From contig JAUZQA010000101.1 of the NCBI GenBank assembly GCA_030705665.1, positions 1 to 10,059 of the forward strand: 10,059 nucleotides of DNA, read 5' to 3'. Shown here one piece after another: positions 1-5,343 of the stretch. The notes beneath the pieces were generated by a model, which searched no databases, was not told where the DNA came from, and saw only the letters and a program-made list of their open reading frames with translations. The position numbers and the translations under genes are program-made. Each line of letters begins with the position of its first letter. Position 1 is the stretch's first letter. The DNA is from Bacillota bacterium (GTDB taxonomy: Bacteria > Bacillota > Bacilli > Bacillales_B > DSM-18226).

Positions 1-75
<75 letters not shown>

Positions 76-146
76 AATTTAAATGATTACTTGTTCTACT
101 TACTTCTTCTGATTATCTAGTTTTGAGGGAATGAACCTCAAATAAG

Positions 147-263
<117 letters not shown>

Positions 264-265
264 TA

Positions 266-290
266 AGCCCATTTAAGGGCTATTTTTTTT
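266..290 (+). terminator. rrn operon intrinsic terminator
   Basis: AGCCC (266-270) and GGGCT (277-281) form a 5-bp G+C-rich stem with a 6-nt loop, followed by A and eight T (283-290). It starts directly after the 5S gene, where an rRNA operon terminator is expected. Confidence 0.8.
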
Positions 291-307
291 GCCTAATTTT
301 TATATTT

Positions 308-378
308 GGCCCCTGGTCAAGCGGTTAAGACAACGCCCTTTCACAGCGGTAACACGGGTTCTAATTCTCTAAGGCGCG
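308..378 (+). pseudogene. Decayed tRNA-Glu (anticodon UUC) relic
   Basis: The sequence follows a Bacillus-type tRNA-Glu for most of its length: GGCCCCT-GGTCAAGCGGTTAAGAC, an anticodon loop CTTTCAC (anticodon TTC) and AACACGGGTT of the T arm. It is clearly broken. One T is missing after the acceptor strand. The anticodon stem has two mismatched pairs (A opposite G at the outer end, C opposite A at the inner end). The T stem ACGGG faces TCTCT instead of CCCGT, with TTCTAAT for TTCGAAT. The 3' acceptor strand no longer pairs with GGCCCCT, and there is no CCA. It lies just beyond the rrn terminator, where tRNA genes often follow rRNA operons in Bacillus. It overlaps the 3' end of the opposite-strand gene at 369-824. 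Confidence 0.75.
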
Positions 379-824
379 TAAATGTTCTGATTATTATTTT
401 GAAATCTCTTTTTTAGAACGTCTATTCGTTTTTGGGATTGTATAAAACTAATGAAGCAAAGTAAAGACATTGGGGCGCAATACCAAAAAAAGATAGATCC
501 TCCGTTAGAATAAAAAGGTACATACGCAACGGAAACCCCGAATAATACGAATGATAATGCAATATAAATGCCAATGCAGTGATGATAAAAGCTATATTGA
601 GAAATAGTCGTTATTCCACTTTTTATCAAATAATTTAAATTTTTATCCGTTTGATAAAATAGAAACAAAGAGATGAGCAGTAAAAAGGCATAGATGGGAA
701 GGGAATACATATAAAGGTTCACGCCTAATATGCAGAAGTAAAAGCTTAAACAGAAGACGACCCCGGAAAAAAATAAGGGCATTAGAAATTTATAAACGTT
801 TTCATTCTTATTCAATTGTTTCAC
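369..824 (-). CDS. Small multi-pass membrane protein, unknown function
   Basis: I do not recognise this 151-residue protein. It has about four strongly hydrophobic segments (roughly residues 12-34, 37-56, 82-106 and 108-126), a lysine/asparagine-rich N-terminus (MKQLNKNENVYK) and a polar tail with QSQKRIDVLKKRFQNNNQN, so it should be an integral membrane protein with a cytoplasmic basic tail. The start codon is GTG at 824-822, with an AGGGGG ribosome binding site 4 nt upstream; an ATG four bases earlier is out of frame and stops at once. The last codons (IYAP-stop) are read antisense through the 3' end of the tRNA-Glu relic, so the present C-terminus may be acquired or drifted. Base composition is very A+T rich. 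No neighbour suggests a role, though it lies downstream of and co-oriented with the racemase-like gene. Confidence 0.6.
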   Translation of the reverse strand: MKQLNKNENVYKFLMPLFFSGVVFCLSFYFCILGVNLYMYSLPIYAFLLLISLFLFYQTDKNLNYLIKSGITTISQYSFYHHCIGIYIALSFVLFGVSVAYVPFYSNGGSIFFWYCAPMSLLCFISFIQSQKRIDVLKKRFQNNNQNIYAP

Positions 825-936
825 ACCATTCCCCCTCGAGTTCTTTTTTTAATCCATGATTGTGTATCAATAGGTTTGATATATTCTAGTTATATTATTA
901 ATTTACCTGCAAATTTATAAAAAAATTTGAAATTTA

Positions 937-1641
937 TTACAAATATCCTTCAAATATTGTATCAACAATCTTATGAACATGAATTTCTGTAGTGTTTAAT
1001 ATTGGCAGCTCTAAATCGTTCTTTTTGATAATCATCGGCAGTTCTGTACATCCGAGGATCATTCCTTCGAGCTGATCGCGGTGGACCATCTGACTAATGA
1101 TTTCTAAAAATCTAGCTTTTGTTTCTTTCTTAACTATACCTTTTTCCAATTCCTCTACAATTTTTCGATGAATATATTCCCGCTCGAGTTCGTTTGGTAC
1201 GAAAATTTCTTTATGATCCGAAATAAATGGTCTTTTGAAAAACTCATGTTCCATTGTAAACTTGGTTCCAATGAGGCCGATTCGCTCTAACTCCAATTCC
1301 CTGGCCTGTACGAATGTTGCTTCGACAATGCTGATCATCGGGATGTCCACCAATTCTTGAACTCTATCAAAAACAAGATGTGGAGTATTTCCGGACATAA
1401 CCGCAAAATTTGCTCCGGCACTAGCTAATTTTTGAACTGCATCCGCAAGGTACTGAATAAGTTCCTCTTTTTTCCCAATACTAATCAACTCAAAAATTTT
1501 ATACATATTGATACTATTAATCACAAGCTCTGGCAGGATCTCTTTACTGCCGATCCTTTCCTGAAACTTCGAAATGATGGTTTGGTAGTAATCTACTGTG
1601 GATTCGGGTCCAATTCCTCCAATAATACCGACAATTTTCAA
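937..1641 (-). CDS. Aspartate/glutamate racemase family protein lacking the first catalytic Cys
   Basis: This 234-residue protein has the usual length of the Asp/Glu racemase superfamily (RacX/YgeA group). The N-terminus MKIVGIIGGIGPESTVDYY carries the glycine-rich substrate-binding loop (residues 5-14). The second half-site is intact at ILGCTELP with Cys198. The first half-site, normally PCNTxH, reads SGNTPH (83-88): the catalytic Cys is Gly84, and Cys198 is the only cysteine in the protein. Family members use a two-cysteine, two-base mechanism, so this one may act on one enantiomer only, catalyse another reaction such as isomerisation or a lyase step, or bind without catalysis. The start is TTG (1641-1639), supported by GGCGGAG ending 6 nt upstream. 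It is soluble and lacks a signal peptide. It is transcribed away from the sugar transporter, so a shared role is not implied. Confidence 0.88.
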   Translation of the reverse strand: MKIVGIIGGIGPESTVDYYQTIISKFQERIGSKEILPELVINSINMYKIFELISIGKKEELIQYLADAVQKLASAGANFAVMSGNTPHLVFDRVQELVDIPMISIVEATFVQARELELERIGLIGTKFTMEHEFFKRPFISDHKEIFVPNELEREYIHRKIVEELEKGIVKKETKARFLEIISQMVHRDQLEGMILGCTELPMIIKKNDLELPILNTTEIHVHKIVDTIFEGYL

Positions 1642-1682
1642 ACTGATCTCCGCCTTCTCTGAAACTTTATTTATTACGAGTT

Positions 1683-1719
1683 TATCACATTCTAAATAGT
1701 GGTGTTAGGCACTGTGATA
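1683..1719. promoter_or_regulatory. Inverted repeat upstream of the racemase-like gene
   Basis: TATCACA (1683-1689) is repeated inverted as TGTGATA (1713-1719) across a 23-bp spacer, within 80 bp upstream of the TTG start of the racemase-like gene. It could be a pair of operator half-sites or a leader hairpin of that gene. A 7-bp repeat in A+T-rich DNA can arise by chance, so this is weak. Confidence 0.25.
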
Positions 1720-1775
1720 GCGACCTTTGAGATAACTGAGGTTTTTTTGAATACCATTCAAAATAGTAAACATTT

Positions 1776-1792
1776 GGAGGAATATAAAATAT
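1776..1792 (+). repeat. Orphan ribosome-binding-site-like copy, no start codon
   Basis: GGAGGAATATAAAATAT here matches GGAGAATATAAAATAT at 1985-2000 except for one inserted G. In the downstream copy the sequence runs into ATG. Here the corresponding triplet is ATC, and no sensible reading frame follows. It looks like the leftover translation start of a lost gene, or a duplicated leader with a mutated start. Confidence 0.4.
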
Positions 1793-1871
1793 CAGATTAT
1801 CTCTAACCAAAAAACTTTGTAAAATTTGCTACTTAATCTACATTTAAGGCGAGTAATAGAGAACGTTATTT

Positions 1872-1880
1872 TGATATAAT
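1872..1880 (+). promoter_or_regulatory. Extended -10 promoter upstream of the AraR-like sites
   Basis: TGATATAAT is a perfect extended -10 element (TG, one base, TATAAT). No good -35 lies 17 bp upstream (AGTAAT), which extended -10 promoters tolerate. The predicted start near 1887 falls inside the first AraR-like operator, so a bound repressor would block it. Confidence 0.5.
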
Positions 1881-1883
1881 AAT

Positions 1884-1899
1884 ATTTATACGTACATCT
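1884..1899 (+). promoter_or_regulatory. Candidate AraR operator 1
   Basis: ATTTATACGTACATCT agrees with the B. subtilis AraR consensus ATTTGTACGTACAAAT at 13 of 16 positions. AraR is the GntR/LacI-type repressor of L-arabinose genes, released by arabinose. The operator centre lies 45 bp from that of operator 2, close to the roughly four-turn spacing over which AraR dimers are known to bind cooperatively. No araR gene is in the window. Confidence 0.62.
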
Positions 1900-1925
1900 A
1901 AAAAAAGGGGAAAATTATTTTTCTA

Positions 1926-1954
1926 TTGACATGTACGTACAAAAATACTACATT
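1926..1954 (+). promoter_or_regulatory. SigA-type promoter controlled by AraR and CcpA sites
   Basis: TTGACA (1926-1931) is a perfect -35, followed after exactly 17 bp by TACATT (1949-1954), a fair -10. The predicted start is around 1961. AraR-like operator 2 covers the -35 and spacer, and the cre box covers the start site. Both are classic repression positions. Confidence 0.68.
1929..1944 (+). promoter_or_regulatory. Candidate AraR operator 2
   Basis: ACATGTACGTACAAAA contains the perfect palindromic core TGTACGTACA and matches the AraR consensus ATTTGTACGTACAAAT at 13 of 16 positions. It overlaps the -35 and spacer of the TTGACA promoter, so occupancy would exclude RNA polymerase. Confidence 0.72.
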
Positions 1955-1957
1955 AAT

Positions 1958-1971
1958 TGTAAGCGCTATTA
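1958..1971 (+). promoter_or_regulatory. CcpA cre box
   Basis: TGTAAGCGCTATTA keeps the central TGTAAGCGCT of the catabolite-responsive element, with a weaker right arm. It overlaps the predicted transcription start of the TTGACA promoter, a usual position for glucose repression by CcpA. Confidence 0.6.
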
Positions 1972-1984
1972 ATTTTAAAAAGAA

Positions 1985-2270
1985 GGAGAATATAAAATAT
2001 GGAGAAAGTTAGGACAACAATAACTTCAGATTACCATATTCAGCCCCTAAATATGTACGGATAACTATTAACCCGAATAAAAGCCGAGTTAGTAGATTCG
2101 CAGATTCAACCTTGCAAACTGTAGCACCTGGAAGTTATAAATGGGAAAATAAACTTAAAAATGTTTATTAGACCTATTCTTTAGAAGAGGTTTGTAAGGG
2201 CTTACGTTTGAGTTATCGTGCAAAATCCGCTGAAGTTAATAAACATAGTGGAATAGAACAATCTTTCTAG
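1985..2270 (+). pseudogene. Broken gene behind the arabinose-type promoter
   Basis: A strong ribosome binding site (AAGGAG, 1984-1988) stands 10 nt before ATG at 1999, but the frame stops after 21 codons (MEKVRTTITSDYHI..NMYG, then TAA at 2062). In a second frame, bases 2013-2270 are open for 52 codons and then 32 codons with one internal TAG (2169-2171), unusually open for such A+T-rich DNA. Frames are disrupted throughout. The 21-residue start loosely resembles the N-terminus of GH51 alpha-L-arabinofuranosidases (KARM-V-DYKI-x-VD-RIYG), which would fit the AraR/CcpA promoter, but that is recall-based and unproven. I could not identify the second-frame peptide. It may be a remnant of an arabinose gene, or simply non-coding leader. 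Confidence 0.35.
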
Positions 2271-2315
2271 TTAATTTCTTCGATATTTTAGTTGATTTCC
2301 AATAGAATACACTCA

Positions 2316-2388
2316 TTTTGAGCGTATTTTAAGGTTTTTATTTTTTTAAAGCGTTTTCTAGGTAAATATCAATTTTAGAACGTATTTT
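2316..2388 (+). repeat. Three-fold iteration with 29-bp period upstream of chvE
   Basis: Three related 15-16-mers occur in the same orientation: TTTTGAGCGTATTTT (2316-2330), TTTTAAAGCGTTTTC (2344-2358) and TTTTAGAACGTATTTT (2373-2388). Their only CG dinucleotides lie at 2323, 2352 and 2381, exactly 29 bp apart each time. The array ends 53 bp before the binding-protein start, in the expected promoter area. It may be a set of operator sites for a regulator of the transporter. The A+T-rich background makes partial chance likely. Confidence 0.4.
2346..2359 (+). promoter_or_regulatory. Possible cre box upstream of the transporter operon
   Basis: TTAAAGCGTTTTCT matches the idealised palindromic cre TGAAAGCGCTTTCA at 11 of 14 positions. 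It is the middle element of the 29-bp iteration, so the resemblance may have either cause. A CcpA site ahead of a sugar importer would be expected in Bacillales. Confidence 0.42.
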
Positions 2389-2440
2389 TATTTCTCAAAT
2401 ATTAGAATTTAAAATGTAAACATAAAAGGGGAAATTTAAA

Positions 2441-3652
2441 ATGAATTATAAAAAGTTAGCAAATACAGCTCTAATAACTATTACTAGTGTTGCAGTGTTG
2501 GCAGCTTGTAGCAGCAGTAATAGCCGTAGTTCTTCAGCAACAACCAGTACCTCGCTTAAAAAAGGTGATTTGGTTGGTATCTCAATGCCTACCAAAGCTG
2601 ATCAGCGTTGGAACGTTGATGGTGCTAATTTGGTTAAGGATCTCCAAAAAGCAGGATTCAAGACTAAGCTCGAGTATGCAAATAACAGCCCATCACAGCA
2701 GTCAAATGATATCAACAATCTAGTTTCTGCTGGTGCAAAAGCAATTGTCGTTGCATCTGTTGATGGCACTGCTGTTGGTCCGGCTGTTGAGCAGGCAGAA
2801 TCACAGGGCGATGTTGTCATTGCTTATGATCGCTTAGTAATGAATACCAAAGCCGTCAATTATTATGTGACTTTCAATCTTGAACGCACTGGTATCCTCG
2901 AGGCAAATACCATTATAGATAAGCTTGATTTGAAGGGTAACGGCGGTAAAACTACACCGTTGAACATTGCACTTTTTGCTGGTTCGGATGATGATAACAA
3001 TGCACCTTACTTCTTCAAGGGGGCTTGGGATTTGCTGAAGCCTTACTTCCAGTCAGGCCAATTGGTTGATCCGTCAGGTCTTATAACCAAAGACACTACA
3101 AATGCAGATTGGAAGAAGATTTCTGTTCACGCATGGGATCAAACCCAAGCACAAAAGCAAATGGATGCATTTATGACTAAGCTTGGAGATAAGCCACTTG
3201 CCGCAGTCCTTTCTCCATATGATGCAATCTCACTTGGTGTTATGAAGTCAATCAAAAATGCACGTCCTGATATGACTCCAACTATTCCATTCTCTGCTGC
3301 AAACCAACAGAACAAATCTGCATGGCCAGTCATTACCGGCCAGGATGGTATGGATATCGCTATCAGCAATATCACGTACGGTGCACAGGCACAGACTGTC
3401 TTCAAGAATGTTGCCCTACTCGCAGATCAGACTACGTCAATCTTGACTAAGATTGCTGATGGCAAGAAGCCGACTTCAACCGATGCTCCTATGAACAACG
3501 GTAAGACAGAAGTTCCAACTTGGCTGTTGAAGTCAGATGAATTAGTGAAGAACCCAACAGGTGAACAAAAAGGTTTACACTATGAAGTTGAGGTTGGATT
3601 CATCACTGATGCTCAATATCAGAAAGATATCGCTGCTCCGATTATTAAGTAG
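2441..3652 (+). CDS. chvE: Sugar ABC transporter substrate-binding lipoprotein (ChvE-type, CUT2)
   Basis: This 403-residue lipoprotein captures a monosaccharide outside the membrane and delivers it to the permease. Residues 1-22 are a lipoprotein signal peptide ending in the lipobox VLAAC with Cys23 as the lipidated residue, followed by a Ser/Thr-rich linker (about 24-39). The mature part is a periplasmic-binding-protein type 1 fold of the ChvE/multiple-monosaccharide group: VGISMPTKADQRW (about 45-57), NNLVSAGAKAIVVASVDG (about 92-109), IAYDRLV (127-133) and the later GTDDDN-like AGSDDDNNAPYFFKG. ChvE relatives bind arabinose, xylose, galactose or glucose; the upstream AraR-like sites favour arabinose. 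The start is ATG with GGGG 9 nt upstream. Arginine codons are almost all CGT/CGC, unlike the neighbours upstream. The ATPase gene follows after a 128-nt gap with a hairpin. Confidence 0.92.
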   Translation: MNYKKLANTALITITSVAVLAACSSSNSRSSSATTSTSLKKGDLVGISMPTKADQRWNVDGANLVKDLQKAGFKTKLEYANNSPSQQSNDINNLVSAGAKAIVVASVDGTAVGPAVEQAESQGDVVIAYDRLVMNTKAVNYYVTFNLERTGILEANTIIDKLDLKGNGGKTTPLNIALFAGSDDDNNAPYFFKGAWDLLKPYFQSGQLVDPSGLITKDTTNADWKKISVHAWDQTQAQKQMDAFMTKLGDKPLAAVLSPYDAISLGVMKSIKNARPDMTPTIPFSAANQQNKSAWPVITGQDGMDIAISNITYGAQAQTVFKNVALLADQTTSILTKIADGKKPTSTDAPMNNGKTEVPTWLLKSDELVKNPTGEQKGLHYEVEVGFITDAQYQKDIAAPIIK

Positions 3653-3670
3653 TAGTGGATTAAAGATTTT

Positions 3671-3707
3671 ATAGCGACTTTGCGAACAGGAGTAGCAAAG
3701 TCGCTAT
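3671..3707 (+). other. Intercistronic mRNA hairpin between chvE and mmsA
   Basis: ATAGCGACTTTGC (3671-3683) and GCAAAGTCGCTAT (3695-3707) form a perfect 13-bp stem with an 11-nt loop. No T-run follows, so it is not a standard intrinsic terminator. Such hairpins after binding-protein genes usually protect the upstream mRNA from 3' exonucleases and keep the binding protein more abundant than the ATPase and permease. Partial termination is also possible. Confidence 0.72.
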
Positions 3708-3780
3708 TAGATTACTAGTAGGTGTTAGTTTAAATCTTGAGATATTCCCAATGAGTGCTAACGCAAACGAGGAGTGTAAT

Positions 3781-5343
3781 ATGTCAAATTCCAAAATGAT
3801 ATTACAGATGCAAAATATCACTAAAACTTTCGGTCCTGTTAAAGCTCTTACAAATGTGAATTTGGAGATTGCTCGTGGTGAAATCCATGCAATTTGCGGT
3901 GAGAACGGTGCTGGAAAGTCGACATTGATGAATGTACTCTCAGGAGTTTATCCGAGTGGATCATACTCGGGCACTATTTTTTATGATGGTAAAGAATGCA
4001 ACTTTAAAAAAATCAATGATTCTGAAGAACTAGGTATTGTAGTGATTCAGCAGGAATTGGCATTGAGCCCATTCCTTTCAATCGCTGAAAATATATATCT
4101 CGGTAATGAGCGTCAGAAGAATGGCGTGATTGATTGGGAGGCAACTCGCGCCGATGCCGCTAAGGTGATGCAGCAAGTTGGTCTTAACGAAAATCCTGAC
4201 ACTAAGATTATGGATATTGGTGTGGGTAAGCAACAGCTCGTGGAAATTGCGAAAGCTTTATCGAAAGAAGTTAAACTTCTGTTACTCGATGAGCCTACCG
4301 CAGCTTTGAATGACGAAGATTCGGCTCATTTACTGCAAATTATTCGTGATTTGCGTGATAATCAGGGCGTTACGTCGGTTATTATTTCTCACAAGTTGAA
4401 TGAAATTGCAGCCATTGCAAACAATGTGACGATTATTCGCGATGGTTCTACGGTTGGTTGGTTGACGAATTCAAAAGAGAATCCACTTGATCAGGATGAA
4501 CTTATTCATAAAATGGTCGGTCGCGAACTTACTAATCTTTATCCCGACCATGTTTCCCATATTGGGGACGAAATCTTTCGCGTGGAGAATTGGACAGTCC
4601 ATCATCCGCTTGATCAGCAGCGTGTGATTGTCGATCATGCAAATATTAATGTGCGCGCAGGTGAGATTGTTGGACTTGCGGGACTGATGGGAGCAGGTCG
4701 CACAGAGATGGCGATGAGCATCTTTGGTCATACTTATGGTTCAGGTGTATCTGGAAAAGTCTATGTGCATGGCAAGGAGACTGACACATCGACAGTCCAG
4801 AAGGCAATTGAAGCAGGCATTGCATATGCAACTGAAGATCGCAAGGGGTATGGTCTCAATCTCTTGCAGAATATTCGTGAAAATGCTTCATTGGCAGCCC
4901 TTACCAAGCACTCAAAGAATGGTGTCATGGATGATGGCGTTGAACGTATTGCTGTTGAAAAGTATCGCAAGGACTTCAATATCAAATCACCAAGCATTGA
5001 AGAACAGGTATCTAATCTATCAGGTGGAAACCAACAGAAGGTAGTTTTAGCAAAATGGGTTATTTCTAATCCAGATATTTTGATCCTCGATGAGCCAACA
5101 CGTGGTATCGATGTTGGTGCTAAATACGAAATCTACGAAATCATTGATAAACTTGCTGATGAAGGCAAAGCAGTCATTGTTATTTCATCTGAACTTCCTG
5201 AGCTTATTGGTATTTGTGATCGTATTTATACGGTTAGTCAGGGCGTCATCACGGACGACGTTCCGAAGACAAAATTTACTCAGGAGTACCTCATGAAGGG
5301 TATGACTCAAGAAAAGACTCATTTAAGGAAGGTAGGAGAATAA
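3781..5343 (+). CDS. mmsA: Sugar ABC transporter ATP-binding protein (GguA/MmsA-type, duplicated)
   Basis: This 520-residue protein is the cytoplasmic motor of the importer, with two fused ABC domains as usual for CUT2 sugar systems (XylG, RbsA, MglA, AraG). Domain 1 has Walker A GENGAGKST (40-48), a Q-loop in VVIQQELAL, a relaxed signature GVGKQQL (about 147-153) and Walker B LLLLDEPTAAL (about 165-175). Domain 2 has the characteristic degenerate Walker A GLMGAGRTE (about 300), a good signature NLSGGNQQKVVLAKW (about 411) and Walker B ILILDEPTRGID (about 432-444). I chose ATG 3781 over the in-frame ATG 3751 because GAGGAG lies 6 nt before it and nothing useful precedes 3751. The stop overlaps the permease start by one base (TAATG). 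Arginine codons are nearly all CGT/CGC, except one AGG near the end. Confidence 0.94.
   Translation: MSNSKMILQMQNITKTFGPVKALTNVNLEIARGEIHAICGENGAGKSTLMNVLSGVYPSGSYSGTIFYDGKECNFKKINDSEELGIVVIQQELALSPFLSIAENIYLGNERQKNGVIDWEATRADAAKVMQQVGLNENPDTKIMDIGVGKQQLVEIAKALSKEVKLLLLDEPTAALNDEDSAHLLQIIRDLRDNQGVTSVIISHKLNEIAAIANNVTIIRDGSTVGWLTNSKENPLDQDELIHKMVGRELTNLYPDHVSHIGDEIFRVENWTVHHPLDQQRVIVDHANINVRAGEIVGLAGLMGAGRTEMAMSIFGHTYGSGVSGKVYVHGKETDTSTVQKAIEAGIAYATEDRKGYGLNLLQNIRENASLAALTKHSKNGVMDDGVERIAVEKYRKDFNIKSPSIEEQVSNLSGGNQQKVVLAKWVISNPDILILDEPTRGIDVGAKYEIYEIIDKLADEGKAVIVISSELPELIGICDRIYTVSQGVITDDVPKTKFTQEYLMKGMTQEKTHLRKVGE

Larger units (their letters stand above)
1642..2440. other. 799-base intergenic region: control elements and gene remains
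   Basis: This A+T-rich stretch separates the racemase-like gene (leftward) from the sugar transporter operon (rightward). From left to right it holds the racemase ribosome binding site, an inverted repeat (1683-1719), an orphan ribosome-binding-site-like copy (1776-1792), an extended -10 promoter (1872-1880), two AraR-like operators (1884-1899 and 1929-1944), a TTGACA promoter (1926-1954), a cre box (1958-1971), a real-looking ribosome binding site with ATG followed by a broken frame (1985-2270), and a three-fold 29-bp periodic element (2316-2388) containing a second possible cre. I see no intact gene in it. Confidence 0.7.

Noticed and set aside
308..378. Functional tRNA-Glu gene
   Set aside because: There is a one-base deletion and mismatches in the acceptor, anticodon and T stems, so a cloverleaf cannot form properly.
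910..929. Perfect CAAATTT/AAATTTG hairpin after the racemase-like gene as a terminator
   Set aside because: The stem is almost all A-T and no T-run follows on the minus strand, so it is probably composition.
1724..1747. ACCT..AGGT followed by seven T as a rightward terminator
   Set aside because: The stem is only 4 bp with a long loop, and no plus-strand gene precedes it.
3751..3780. Earlier in-frame ATG adding ten residues (MSANANEECN) to the ATPase
   Set aside because: No ribosome binding site precedes it, whereas GAGGAG lies 6 nt before ATG 3781, and family proteins begin close to the first ABC strand.
4471..4997. Open frames antisense to and overlapping the ATPase gene
   Set aside because: They lie wholly inside a well-supported ABC ATPase gene, lack ribosome binding sites and encode low-complexity, non-family sequence.
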